This document shows positions 8,436-18,145 of a DNA stretch of 64,000 nucleotides, piece by piece. Each line of letters begins with the position of its first letter. Position 1 is the stretch's first letter. The notes under the pieces are model-generated. The model was given only the letters and a program-made list of their open reading frames with translations. It searched no databases and was not told where the DNA came from. The position numbers and the translations under genes are program-made. Source of the DNA: CAWABB01 sp963780165 (GTDB lineage Bacteria; Bacteroidota; Ignavibacteria; UBA10030; UBA6906); the NCBI GenBank assembly GCA_963780165.1, contig CAWABB010000004.1:372001-436000 (forward strand), in the 5' to 3' direction.

Positions 8436-11400
8436 CTATTTCAGCAAGATCAGGCGCTTCACTTCGGATTCGTCTATCTGACCTGACCCGTTTGATTTGC
8501 CACTATGTGTTACCGGCTTGAGAGAGATGCGATAGATATACACGCCGCTGGCCAGTCCCGAGCCGTCGACGACGGCCTCGTGGCGCCCCTGCTTCATCGT
8601 GCCGTTGACAGGAGTGGCCACGCGCTGGCCGATTGCGTTGTAGACCTCGATCAGGACGTCCCCGTCGACCGGTAGCTCGTAGCGGATCGTCGTTGTTGCG
8701 TTGAAAGGGTTGGGGTAGTTCTGGTGCAGAGTCAGTCTCTGTATTTGAGCATCCGTACCCGCCACGGCTGTCAGCTCCTCTTCGAAAGATCCGCAGCACA
8801 TCGTCACCGGGCAGTTGCACCCCATCGAATAGATGTGCCCGAGCGTGGCGCCAGCTCCTTCTGTGAACAAGCCAGTCAGATTCAGGCGAATCAGACACGA
8901 ATCTTCCTCCTCCGAATCGTATACGGGAGCCAGCGAGACGGACATGCGGGTGATTCCGGAGCATTTCTCCGTGATCTCGGAACCATCCCGCCGGGCGAAT
9001 GTCCCCAGGACGCATCCGCTGCGCAGCCCCACCAGTTCAAACGCAACGGATCCATTGCCCGAAGGGAACAACGCCTCGAGTGTCCGTCCCGCGAGTCTGA
9101 ATTCGATCTGGATGCTGTCGGTCCTGTCGTCCAGCCTGAATGGCTGTGTTTGCATGAGCGAGATGAGGGATGTCGCCCCGCAGACTGAGTCGATCACCTG
9201 GGTGCCGCACAGCTGCACGTTTCTAACGACCCCTGACCTCTGGATCGTCGCACACGGGCCGAAGGACACCTGCAGTCCTGCTGAAGGCTCGGACCTGGCA
9301 AGCGCGAGCGATCGTGCGTAGCGCCAGGACGGATGTGACGACGCAGCGATGGGGGGCTCAACGCGCGTGTTGAGCGTGAAGGGGGCCGTATTGCCGTCCG
9401 TCCAGAGGGAGACCACGGTATCTGACCCGACGGACGTCTGCGGACCCGCTCCCCCGGTCGCATACGCCTCCGCTTCCCCGCGCCAGGTGCGTCCATCATA
9501 GTGAAGCTTCCAGAGGTCCCGTTCGGGGCTGCGCTCGCAGAGCAGTATCGCAGAGTGACCGCCGGTGCAGGTCACCGAAGGGGAGCTCGTCGAGCCGTTG
9601 ACAATGATGCTGTACGAGGGCACGAAGACTCCGCCCCGGGAGACGCGGTGCACAACAACCCGCTCCGCATCGCTCCTGACATCCAGGGCATCCCATACCA
9701 CGTGAACGGTTCCCGAACCCGACGGACCGCCGTCGGTTGCGGCGACACACGGATTGCGGGAATCGGCATACGAGGCTGGGAGAATCTCCGAAAGCACCGC
9801 CTGTGCGTTCCAGCTCCGCGTCCCACAATCGAACATGTTGTAGTGAATTCCGGATGCCCCATTGCCGGCATCGTCTGCCACAACAACATGTACCTGCGGT
9901 GTCCCGGCAGCTGAGCGCGACATCGCGACCGAAGGAGCGCCCCAGCTATCCAGGCTTCCGGGAAATGCAGGCATTGCCGTCCAGGTCTTCCCTTCGTCGC
10001 TCGACGTCATCCCGGAGACTTCGCGCCCGTTACGACAGAGAACGGTTGCGTGTCCGCTCTGAGCGCCTGCGACGGCTGGCACCGGACCTGGAACCGAGCA
10101 ATTCGTGATCAGGCCGAAGGAGGCAACTTGTGACCAGGATGTGCCTCCGTCAGTGCTCCGTGTGTAATGGATGGCATAGCACATGGCACCGCTCGCCTTC
10201 ACCTGCCACACGACCAGGGTTGTGCTGCCGGCAACCGCGATCGACGGGGCAGCGTTCCCTCCGTTGCCATTGGATACCTGCCTGACAGCCTCCCATGTCC
10301 GACCCTCATTCGGCGAAACGCGATAGAATATTTCTCCTCCGCTCTCGAAGACCACGTGAAGCCTTCCGCCGGGCTCGCGGAACAGTTTGCGCTGGCTGTT
10401 ACCCGCGGTGGCTGTCGGGACTGTGGACTGGTTGTGCACAGCAGGGTTTGGAGGAGCGGCGATCCGGAAGACGACCCGGAATGTGCCCCGCTCGCGGTCC
10501 TCGGATATGATGTCGAATCCACCGAGAGTCCCACCCTTGGTGTTCGGGACGTACAGCGTGTAGTGGGACCGGGAGGAGTCACACGAATTGGGCTCGCGGA
10601 CGTACGGGTTTCTTGGATCAGACCAGGGGGAGAGGGACATTACGCCGCAAACTCCGGGGAACGGGACTCCGTCGTCGGTCTCCGAGGGGGTACTTTCCGG
10701 ATAGGTAGATCCATACCGACCGCTCGCGTAGATGAGTCCCTCCCGGGAGTATCCGGGATCCTTCGAATCGCCCTTTGTGTTCTTCCTCCATACGAGGATT
10801 CCCTGTCGCAACGTCCCGTGCGGCCAGGCAGGCGGGAAGAACGCCGCGTGATTGTAATCGGGTACGTCACTGTCACCGAGGCGCATCGTCCGGTCAAATC
10901 TCCTATTCTCCACATAGAACTCGTCGCCGTTGCTGTTCTTCCAGCGGTAGACTGTAGGGGAGGTCAGAGAGTATTCGAGGTCGATCGCTCCGGTGTCTTC
11001 GGCCGCGACATCTGTGCATATGGCCCAGCCCAATCCCACCCTGGCGATTGGATTGAGGGGGGCGGGAGCGTTCCCCGTCACGGAACCGTTTCTGGTGCCG
11101 CTTTCCATAAGATCGGCCCTGCTCCCGGAGGTGTGTCCAACGCCGATTGTGTGGGCGAACTCATGGCAGTGGGTGCCGATGCGTGAGAACGTTGCAGTGG
11201 CGACCTCCTGCCCGTACGGTATCCCCTGGAGCTCGCTCATAATATACACCCGTTCGCCGGCATTCGGGTTGAGCCCTCCTCCGCAGTGGTAGAGGTTTCC
11301 CGAGTAGATAATCACGAGGCGCACGTCGACCGGCGTGGAAACGTCAAGCCCGGAATCGGCGGCTGCCTTCTTCGCCTCCGCGAAGAAGGGGCTGTTGTCC

Positions 11401-11885
11401 CACGAGAAGGCGTGATAGAAGGTCTTGGTCCGGGCCAGTCGCAACCACACCGGCGTCGTCCCACCAGGGTATAATCGATTCACTACCGAGGCGCGGAGTC
11501 GGAGTTTCCCTCCTGACATCGCCCTGAAGTAGTCGTTCATGCTTCCATGAACTTCATCGCCGTCGGGGGAGAACATGCGTGGCGAAGCGTATGTCCCCTC
11601 CGAGCCCAGGAGGTTCTCAAAATCTTGTGCAGTATAGCGCGGGGTCTGGCCGTCGTCGCTCTTCGCACATTGAACGTCCGAGAATTCGACGAGCAGGATC
11701 TTGACATGGATCTCGCCGGGGAAAGAGGAGGCGCCGGTCACAGGCGCCGGTGCCACACAATACATGTCCGTATCGCGATCGGCCGCATGGTTGGTGACGC
11801 CGTTTGTGACCTGTGCAGAGCCGAAGAGCGGGAGCACGAGCATCCCGGTTACAACTGCGCGTGCAGCGAACAGTGAGCGTGTCAT
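8436..11885 (-). CDS. T9SS-sorted M6-family metalloprotease
   Basis: Large secreted zinc protease, 1149 residues from the preferred start at 11885 (GGAGA site just upstream, then signal peptide MTRSLFAARAVVTGMLVLPL). An in-frame ATG at 11915 is less likely. The immune-inhibitor-A-like M6 domain spans roughly residues 55-470 with HEFAHTIGVGH at 241-251 providing the zinc ligands and general base. Residues about 490-800 hold BNR/Asp-box type repeats (DEGKTWTAMP, STDGGTSWSQ) that suggest a propeller. The C-terminus is a T9SS sorting domain (LHQNYPNPFN...LASGVYIYRISL). Two copies of a 19-bp palindrome lie upstream, which suggests control by the neighbouring response regulator. The substrate is unknown. 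Confidence 0.9.
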   Translation of the reverse strand: MTRSLFAARAVVTGMLVLPLFGSAQVTNGVTNHAADRDTDMYCVAPAPVTGASSFPGEIHVKILLVEFSDVQCAKSDDGQTPRYTAQDFENLLGSEGTYASPRMFSPDGDEVHGSMNDYFRAMSGGKLRLRASVVNRLYPGGTTPVWLRLARTKTFYHAFSWDNSPFFAEAKKAAADSGLDVSTPVDVRLVIIYSGNLYHCGGGLNPNAGERVYIMSELQGIPYGQEVATATFSRIGTHCHEFAHTIGVGHTSGSRADLMESGTRNGSVTGNAPAPLNPIARVGLGWAICTDVAAEDTGAIDLEYSLTSPTVYRWKNSNGDEFYVENRRFDRTMRLGDSDVPDYNHAAFFPPAWPHGTLRQGILVWRKNTKGDSKDPGYSREGLIYASGRYGSTYPESTPSETDDGVPFPGVCGVMSLSPWSDPRNPYVREPNSCDSSRSHYTLYVPNTKGGTLGGFDIISEDRERGTFRVVFRIAAPPNPAVHNQSTVPTATAGNSQRKLFREPGGRLHVVFESGGEIFYRVSPNEGRTWEAVRQVSNGNGGNAAPSIAVAGSTTLVVWQVKASGAMCYAIHYTRSTDGGTSWSQVASFGLITNCSVPGPVPAVAGAQSGHATVLCRNGREVSGMTSSDEGKTWTAMPAFPGSLDSWGAPSVAMSRSAAGTPQVHVVVADDAGNGASGIHYNMFDCGTRSWNAQAVLSEILPASYADSRNPCVAATDGGPSGSGTVHVVWDALDVRSDAERVVVHRVSRGGVFVPSYSIIVNGSTSSPSVTCTGGHSAILLCERSPERDLWKLHYDGRTWRGEAEAYATGGAGPQTSVGSDTVVSLWTDGNTAPFTLNTRVEPPIAASSHPSWRYARSLALARSEPSAGLQVSFGPCATIQRSGVVRNVQLCGTQVIDSVCGATSLISLMQTQPFRLDDRTDSIQIEFRLAGRTLEALFPSGNGSVAFELVGLRSGCVLGTFARRDGSEITEKCSGITRMSVSLAPVYDSEEEDSCLIRLNLTGLFTEGAGATLGHIYSMGCNCPVTMCCGSFEEELTAVAGTDAQIQRLTLHQNYPNPFNATTTIRYELPVDGDVLIEVYNAIGQRVATPVNGTMKQGRHEAVVDGSGLASGVYIYRISLKPVTHSGKSNGSGQIDESEVKRLILLK

Positions 11886-11966
11886 GGTCTGGTCTCCGGA
11901 GCCTGGTCTCGACATTGCAGTGGCGAGCTTGCGAGGCGAATATGGCTTCGGACATGACGCGCCAAC

Positions 11967-11985
11967 ATCCCGCGGTCACGGTATT
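11967..11985 (-). promoter_or_regulatory. Operator-like 19-bp site A upstream of the M6 protease
   Basis: Read on the minus strand, AATACCGTGACCGCGGGAT. It matches sites B (12004-12022) and C (12514-12532) at most positions, consensus ATACCGTGANCRCGGTAT. Its near edge is 82 bases from the first base of the protease start codon, the same spacing that site C has to its gene. Confidence 0.65.
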
Positions 11986-12003
11986 CCCGGCGGCGGGCTC
12001 AGA

Positions 12004-12022
12004 ATACCGTGATCACGGTACT
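12004..12022 (-). promoter_or_regulatory. Operator-like 19-bp site B, perfect palindromic core
   Basis: The central 16 bases TACCGTGATCACGGTA (12005-12020) form a perfect palindrome. The site lies 37 bases from site A, centre to centre, which fits cooperative binding of two dimers upstream of the M6 protease gene. A dimeric activator or repressor is the likely ligand; the adjacent NarL-type regulator is the obvious candidate. Confidence 0.7.
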
Positions 12023-12073
12023 CGTAACGGGGGTGCTAACTCGAGGGCACAGCGGGATCGGGAGGAGTTGGCC

Positions 12074-12111
12074 GGAAAATCAAACGGCCCGGCGATGGGG
12101 GCCGGGCCGTT
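12074..12111 (-). terminator. Rho-independent terminator after the small exported protein gene
   Basis: On the minus strand an 11-bp GC-rich stem (AACGGCCCGGC / GCCGGGCCGTT, 12083-12111) with a 7-base loop is followed by TTGATTTTCC. It lies 25 bases past the stop codon at 12136, so it would end transcription of that gene before the M6 promoter region. Confidence 0.75.
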
Positions 12112-12135
12112 ACGAAGTGCATCTTATGCGTCAGC

Positions 12136-12432
12136 TCACAGAGGGCGGGAGCGATGCTTCAGATTGAGGACCGGAAGGTTACCGGGGTTATCGTCCGGCG
12201 CAATCCGCTTGTAGTGAAGAACGAACCGCATCACGTAGCTCTGGAAAGTCTCCTCGGGGTCGCGGCGTGCACGCGGGAGCGACGCGACATTCACCTTTTC
12301 AGAGGTGGCTCCGGGGTCTGCGATGAATTGCTGACCAGGGGTCTTGCTCGGGGCCGTCTGGCTGGCTTGCGCGAAGAGGTCGGCGCTGCACACCAGCAGG
12401 ATCGCACACAGGAACAACGGCAAGCGTTTCAT
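12136..12432 (-). CDS. Small exported protein of unknown function
   Basis: 98 residues. The start at 12432 has an excellent GGAGGACATC site and begins a signal peptide (MKRLPLFLCAILLVCSADLFAQ); a longer in-frame opening to 12501 is not supported. The mature part of about 76 residues is polar and basic (SLPRARRDPEETFQSYVMRF), with no Cys and no recognised motif. It has its own terminator, and operator-like site C lies exactly 82 bases before the start codon, matching the arrangement at the M6 protease. It is therefore probably co-regulated with the protease; a chaperone, inhibitor or accessory role is conceivable but not shown. Confidence 0.65.
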   Translation of the reverse strand: MKRLPLFLCAILLVCSADLFAQASQTAPSKTPGQQFIADPGATSEKVNVASLPRARRDPEETFQSYVMRFVLHYKRIAPDDNPGNLPVLNLKHRSRPL

Positions 12433-12513
12433 GATGTCCTCCACGAGGTTGGTTGGGGTTGTGGTCTCACTGACCGCTGGGCGCCAATATAGCGGGTGCA
12501 CGTCTCCGTGACC

Positions 12514-12532
12514 ATACCGCGCTCACGGTATT
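12514..12532 (-). promoter_or_regulatory. Operator-like 19-bp site C upstream of the small exported protein
   Basis: Minus-strand AATACCGTGAGCGCGGTAT, nearly identical to sites A and B. The near edge is 82 bases before the start codon at 12432. The repeated sequence and spacing at two genes argue for a true regulator-binding site. Confidence 0.68.
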
Positions 12533-12713
12533 TCGCACCGACCCTTGAATATTGGGGCGGCCACGCAAACCGGTCTTGATTATGAATACGGGAGTGGAGG
12601 ATGCTGCGGTTACGCGTTTGCGATGGAAGGCTGAGAACACAGCATGGAGGACACTGACGTACGGCAGGATGCACTGAGCCTGGCGGGGGAGCAGGTGTGT
12701 TGGCCAGGAACGC

Positions 12714-13391
12714 TTACAGAATCTTTTCGCGCATCACTTTAGCGACGGCACCGGTCCCACTGTGGACGTGGAGCTTTTCGTAGATGTTTTTGAAGTGGGT
12801 GTCGATCGTGAAAAAGCTCAGAAAAAGCTTGTCTGCGATGGCCTTCTTGGTCATCCCTTCCGTCATGAGGCCCAGGATCTCCTTCTCCCGGGCCGTGAGG
12901 CCGTAGTCGCTATGAGGTGTCGCGAGGTTGGCGAACATGTGGAGGACCTTGCTCGCGATCTGGGCGTTCATCGGGGCGCCGCCCGCAAGAACGCCTCTGA
13001 TGGCCTGCAGGAGTTCGTCCTGCCCAAGGCTCTTCAGGAGGTAGCCGTTCGCCCCGGCGCAGATGGCCTCGAAGACCTTGTCGTCTTCCTCGTGGATGGT
13101 GAGCATCAGAACGTCGGTGGCCGGCGAGACAGCCTTAATCCGCTTGACCCCCTCGATCCCGTTCAGGCCCGGCAGGCCGATATCCATGAGGACCACCTCA
13201 GGGGCGCACTCCTTCTCCATCACAGTCAGCATCTCCTCACACGAACGGAGGGCATGCTCGCAGCGCATGCCCTCCGTTTGGTTCAGGATATCCGCGATGG
13301 CAGTTCTGTAAAGGTCATCGTCCTCGACGATCCAGAGGGTGATGAGGTTGATGTCCTCTTTCGTTATGTCGTGCGCTTTGTGGGCTGGCAT
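12714..13391 (-). CDS. NarL/LuxR-family response regulator
   Basis: 225-residue two-component response regulator. The receiver domain (about residues 18-135) has the acidic pair in IVEDDD, the phospho-acceptor Asp70 in VVLMDIGLPG, and the conserved Lys in GYLLKSL. The C-terminal LuxR-type helix-turn-helix runs from LTAREKEILGLMTEGMTKKAIADKLF to the end. A CAGGAGAT site precedes the ATG. Histidine kinases of the DesK/NarX class partner such regulators, and the gene about 1.2 kb upstream on the same strand (14610-17795) encodes one. The 19-bp palindromes next door are plausible targets. If the kinase is truly broken, this regulator would lack its cognate input. Confidence 0.92.
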   Translation of the reverse strand: MPAHKAHDITKEDINLITLWIVEDDDLYRTAIADILNQTEGMRCEHALRSCEEMLTVMEKECAPEVVLMDIGLPGLNGIEGVKRIKAVSPATDVLMLTIHEEDDKVFEAICAGANGYLLKSLGQDELLQAIRGVLAGGAPMNAQIASKVLHMFANLATPHSDYGLTAREKEILGLMTEGMTKKAIADKLFLSFFTIDTHFKNIYEKLHVHSGTGAVAKVMREKIL

Positions 13392-13423
13392 CGGGGTTAT
13401 CTCCTGAGTGTGTGTGCGGTCGC

Positions 13424-13963
13424 CTATCGTGGTCGAAACTCAACGGCGCGTCTCAGGTGCGCAGCATCGATCACGATCGGGGCAGCCTGCTCCCGGTCGC
13501 GAACAATCCCGCCGCGACCGACGGAGTCGAGCGGTCCGCCCAGGTAGCCGAGTGTCTGCATCGTCCCCCGCATACCTGCACTAGCCCTGTACTCGGCGTC
13601 ATGGTTTTCAAGAATGAGCATGTAGTTGTCAACTGGGAGCGAGCTAAAAGAGCCTTTCGCCTCGCACCCATTTGGCTTCAACCAGCAGGTGTCGCGTGAG
13701 GAGAGATAGGCCTTTGCGACAATCTTGTTCGAAGACCTCGAGCGGGCTACAACGGCAAGGTTGCAGTTGTCCCTGCCGATCAGATCGCAGATCTCGGGGG
13801 GCAAGCACCCGTCAAAATCGACCGACCCATGGTCCGGAGTTTGTGGCGCCTCAGTGCCGGGTGTCGGGCTCGGGGGGACCTTCTCTTTCTCTGACTGACA
13901 GCCGCTGAAGAGGAGGAGGACTGTGGTGCACGCTGCGATGGTGTATCGGAATGAATTATGCAT
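13424..13963 (-). CDS. Small lipoprotein with CWLxPxGC motif
   Basis: 179-residue predicted lipoprotein: signal MHNSFRYTIAACTTVLLLFSGC, then a Pro/Thr-rich linker (PPSPTPGTEAPQTPDHG). The folded part has six or more Cys, including the cluster CLPPEICDLIGRDNC and the motif CWLKPNGC, and ends RRAVEFRPR. The motif and following strand pattern (SLPVDNYMLILENHD) parallel the next gene upstream (CWLQPIGC, LDPGEYIVYVQAT), so the two look like distant paralogues. Position between kinase and response regulator suggests a sensory or regulated surface role. An AGGTGAGATA ribosome site precedes the start. No known family recognised. Confidence 0.65.
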   Translation of the reverse strand: MHNSFRYTIAACTTVLLLFSGCQSEKEKVPPSPTPGTEAPQTPDHGSVDFDGCLPPEICDLIGRDNCNLAVVARSRSSNKIVAKAYLSSRDTCWLKPNGCEAKGSFSSLPVDNYMLILENHDAEYRASAGMRGTMQTLGYLGGPLDSVGRGGIVRDREQAAPIVIDAAHLRRAVEFRPR

Positions 13964-14060
13964 TATCTCACCTCACGATATGGTTACAGGGTTGATGGGG
14001 GTGATTGTGGAATCGAATACCCCGACAGACCGCGGTTCATGTGCACGTGAGAGATGCTGA

Positions 14061-14549
14061 TCACGGCACCTGGTCGAAATTCATCTGGATTGTGGGATTT
14101 AGCGTAAGCTGAGTCAGTGATCCATCGACGGTCACGATTGTGGCCAGGCTTGGCTCGTGAGTTCCGAGCGGATTTCGGTCGGTGAAATAGCAGAGGATAA
14201 CGGGACCCACGCCCCTCATTGTTGCCTGGACGTAGACGATGTATTCGCCTGGATCCAGCAGCGCCCGTACGGTAAGGGGACAGCCTATAGGCTGAAGCCA
14301 GCACGAGGGTCTTAGCTTTCCAGTGGGCTGCGGAAATCTCAGAACTTCGCCCCGTCCACGGCGGTCGACATTCTTGAAGACAAGAACAAAGCTTTCAGGG
14401 TCCAGCAAATCCGGGATCCCATAGGGTGCGCGGAACCTGCCGTTGATGGAGATGGAATATTGACGCGTGATCCCTTTTGACGCGCCTGACGAGACGCCAA
14501 CTGCGGTGGCGGCCGCGTTGCCATTGTGCTTTATGGGTGTCATCTTCAT
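14061..14549 (-). CDS. Small CWLxPxGC-motif protein, paralogue of its neighbour
   Basis: 162 residues, no clear signal peptide (MKMTPIKHNGNAAATAVGVS). The core alternates beta strands (QYSISINGRF, SFVLVFKNVD, GEYIVYVQATM, VILCYFTDRN) and includes CWLQPIGC, shared with the lipoprotein at 13424-13963. A CAGGAGAT site lies just upstream of the ATG. It sits directly downstream of the broken sensor kinase gene. Function unknown. Absence of a leader may mean it is cytoplasmic or that the start is misplaced. Confidence 0.55.
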   Translation of the reverse strand: MKMTPIKHNGNAAATAVGVSSGASKGITRQYSISINGRFRAPYGIPDLLDPESFVLVFKNVDRRGRGEVLRFPQPTGKLRPSCWLQPIGCPLTVRALLDPGEYIVYVQATMRGVGPVILCYFTDRNPLGTHEPSLATIVTVDGSLTQLTLNPTIQMNFDQVP

Positions 14550-14609
14550 ATCTCCTGGTTAATTGGGGGTTGTTGGGTCCCACGGCACTGTGCACTGCGC
14601 TGCCTGGCC

Positions 14610-17600
14610 TTATGCAACTCGCGCAGACAATGAAATGACCGTCCCGTGTCCCGGGGTGCTATCCAGCGTCAAAACGCCGCCAAGCTGGACTGCGCGATCG
14701 CGCAAGTTGCCAAGGCCGTTCCCGCGACGAACCGTCGCGGGGTCAAATCCCGCTCCATCGTCAGCAACCTGGAGAGAGAACGTATCTCCTTCCTGCCGGA
14801 TGGCAATCTTCACATGGCGCGCGTGAGCGTGTTTGGCGATGTTGTTGAGAATCTCCTTGTAGATGAGGATGAGGTTATGCCGAAACTCGAGTGACATCCG
14901 GTGGGCCAAGGATTCGCCCGAAGTGGTGATTGAGTACTCAAGTCCACTCAGGATCATGCCAGCCGCATCCTTCATGCGCAGGAACAGATCGTCCACGGTG
15001 TCGTGCTCCGGGTTCACGAGCCAGACGATATCTCTCAGGGCATCCGCGGTGTGACGCGCAGTGCGCGTGACGTCTGCGAGGTGTTGCCGGTCCTTCTCCT
15101 CGAGCTCCCGCCGGGACTTGAGTGAGTCGGTCAGCAGGGCGATCCCGCTCAGGCTGCTCCCGATGTCGTCGTGAAGGTCGCTGGCGATTCGTACTCTCAT
15201 TCGCTCCATCTCCAGCAGCTTCGCCACACGATAGCGGTACGCGCCTGTCAGTAGTGCAAGCAAGGTCAGCGCGATCAAGGCACGGAACCACCAGGTGCGC
15301 CAGTAGGGTGGAGCAATCCTGAGTCCGATCGAAACCCCCGACTCATTCCAGACACCGTCGCTGTTGGCGGCTTTGACCCGAAATGTGTACTCGCCAGGGT
15401 CCACTTTGGTGTATCCTGCAAAATTCCTTGTCCCGGGCCGCCGCCATTCCTCGTCAATGCCTTCAAGCTTGTATGCGAACGAGTTCCTCTGGGGATCCGC
15501 GTAGTCAAGCGCCGCAAACCGGAACGAGAAAAAGTCCTGATCATAGTCGAGATCGATCAGCGGGATGGACCAGAGTGGTGCCGGCGTCTGATAGAGCGTA
15601 TCAAAAATGCTCAGGGCGGTTAGGGCGATCGGAGGCGGCACGGGATTGTCGCGCACGTTCTCGGGGTGAAATGCGAGGAAGCCCTCATACAGACCGAGCA
15701 ACAACTCGCCATCCTGTGTCGTGAACGCTGCGCCCGAGAAGACGTTGGAAGGCAGACCGTTTTCTTCCCGATACTCACGGGTTGCCCCGGTCATAAGCGA
15801 GCGCTTGAATAGCCCATCCTCCGCGGTGCCGATCCAGAGGTCCTCCCGCGTATGTGAGGGCAGCTATCCCCATGGCCTCAGCTGAGTCTCGCAGCGTGAT
15901 GTGTGTTGCTCTGGCCTGAGCCGACCTCGAAACCGATCCAGCCCCGTTGCAGTCCCGACCCACAGAGCAGTCCCGGCCGGTGCGCCCAGGGAGGTGTCTT
16001 CAAGGATCTTTGAGATCCTGGGACTCCTGAGGCTGTATGGATCCCTGGGATCGTGAGTGAAGATCGTGAATTGCCGGTCGGCTCGGTCGAACTCTGTTGA
16101 GCCCTCCGCCATCGGTGCCAACCCAGAGAGTCCCCGCCCTGTCCACCAGAACGGCGAGGGCACGGTCGTTCCCAAGCGAGAGCGGGCTCCGGGGAGACAT
16201 GACTGTAGCGTTCGCAGGATGCCCTTGGGTGGCGAAAAAAGAAGAACACCTTCCCCGAAATGTTCCGATCCAAAGGACCCGATGCAGGGGCATCCCGCTG
16301 TACAGACCCTCCGGGGAGGTCTTCACAAAGGCTCAACGCCGTTCCGCCGATCTTCCCCGCCTCGGTCCGCCACTGGTACCGGGCAAATGACGAAGGGGCC
16401 GGGGGAATCGATTCAGCCCTCCGCCCCAGGTTCCAACCCAGATATCGCCGGGTCGGTCGATCAGCAGAGGACGCGTCATGTTATTACTTAGGCTTCCCGA
16501 GTCGCCAGGACGTGGAGGTATTCCACGATGCGTCCGCTCGGCGATGGAAGGCTCTTAGGCCGCTCGGGGGCGATCCAGGATGTTGTCCCGGTCGGGATCG
16601 TGCCAGAGTCCAACGCCGGGAGCGCGCCGCCGCCACGCCGCTCGATCCGCCAGTAGCCGAACTGTTCTGATTTCTGGACCAGCTTATTGACGCACTGCCT
16701 ATGAGGCTCGGTCCAACGACTGAACTCGCGATCCAGAGCGGTTCCGGTTCGTCCCCTTGAGTGCGCGAATGTAGTTGCCCCCAGGCTCACGCCGTTAAGA
16801 GGATCGTGCGTGTAACGCTGAGTCCGCCCGGAGTGGGGCTCAAATCGGAAACAGACCCGGCGACCGTCCCGACCCAGAGGCCCGGGTGGTTCTGGAACAG
16901 CGCGGTGATCGAGTCACAGAGGCGGCCCACGTCCCACTGCGTGCGCTCGAAAGCCGGGTGATTGCCCGGCTCGGCCCTCGATGCGGTTCCAGTCCTGACG
17001 ATTCGTGCCGACCCAGACCGACCCGACGCGATCACAACAGAGACTGGTGATGTGGTTGTCGGTAGATGGTTGCGTCGTCTCGGATGGTGCCTGGTATGCG
17101 GAACTCATTCTCCCCTGGCTGGAGTACATTGAGACCATCTGCAGTTCCCACCCAGAGTTGCCCCTTCTGGTCCACGACAGAGGGCCTTGACGTTGTTGTT
17201 GCTCAGGCTGTGCGGGTTGTCGGGGTCATGACGAAACCGCGTGAACTCGCCGACGCGACGGATCGAGGGTGGTGAGCCCCTCGAGCGCAGTCCCAATCCA
17301 GAGGGTGCCTGCCGGTCTTCGACAATCGCTGCAATGGGTCCTTTGCTGATCGACGAATGGTCGTCGGGGTCATGCGTGAAGTGCGTGACCACGCCGGTTG
17401 TACGGATCGAGGCAGTCGAGACCGCTGTCAAACGTCCCGAGCCAAACCTTCCCGCTCCGGTCGGTCAGCAAGCACCAGGCAGTCATGCTGGAAATCCCCG
17501 ATGTGTCGTTCAATCGAGGCTTGTAGACCGTTGTGGTGAGCCCGTCATACCGGTACATCCCCTCTGACGTGGCGAACCAGAGAAAGCCGATGCTGTCCTG

Positions 17601-17795
17601 GGCCACGTCAAAAGCTCGGTAGTCCGCTAGATCGTCTCCCAGCGTGATATGCTCAAAGTGCAGCTGTGGAGTCTGTGCGTGAATTGCGGAGGCGACAAGA
17701 AGAAGCAATAGGGTGACGCTGGCCGAAAGTGCGGGTCGAGGCCAAGGGCGGTTGCATGAGGAAGTGCCGTGATGCGTTGCTGCTGTTGCAGACAT
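14610..17795 (-). pseudogene. reg_prop/Y_Y_Y sensor histidine kinase, sensor region frameshifted
   Basis: The gene begins at 17795 with MSATAATHHG and a hydrophobic leader (ASVTLLLLLVASAIHAQ), then the first propeller blade (SIGFLWFATSEGMYRYDGL, KVWLGTFDSGLDCLDP). From about 17410 to 15830 the two-component propeller continues, but jumps reading frame at least seven times; between jumps the blades stay recognisable (HDPDNPHSLSNNNVKAL, LWVGTADGLNVLQPGE, GSVWVGTNRQ, TLWVGTDGGGLNR). The last segment, 14610-15794, is intact: Y_Y_Y domain, a membrane helix (FRALIALTLLALLTGAYRY), HisKA_3 with LHDDIGSSL, and HATPase with DDGAGFD. As written it cannot give a full-length sensor. Well-preserved blades mean either recent decay or indel errors in the sequence. 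Confidence 0.8.
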
Positions 17796-18145
17796 GACGA
17801 TCACGCCGGTTGTTTTTGAGCGGGGCGTAAGCCCAAACGCAGAGCCTCTCCCTGGATCTCCATGGGCAAGGTACGGAGCGGGAGGGATGCACAAAGGACG
17901 GACTTGGGGGGATAGTACTCCAAGTTTACGAGAATCGCAAACCATTGCGCCGGGACGGTGAAAATGTAGTAATGACATCCTTCCCATGGGCCGAGGTCTC
18001 GATATTAGCTCTTTTCCGGCAATTTTCCAGTGGTACTCTGTTTGTAATTACTCTGCCGATTGGCAGTATCACATCTTTTCACAGTGCCTTCGGGACGCCG
18101 GCTTATGACTGACTTGATTTCAGCCGCTAAAGGAGAGCATCGCCC
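17796..18145. other. Divergent intergenic region
   Basis: About 350 bases between the sensor kinase and the large repeat protein, transcribed in opposite directions. No coding stretch is supported. A weak inverted repeat CTGCC-GATT-GGCAG occurs near 18051-18064. An AAGGAGAG ribosome site precedes the start at 18146. The 19-bp operator motif seen at 12 kb was not found here. Confidence 0.45.
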
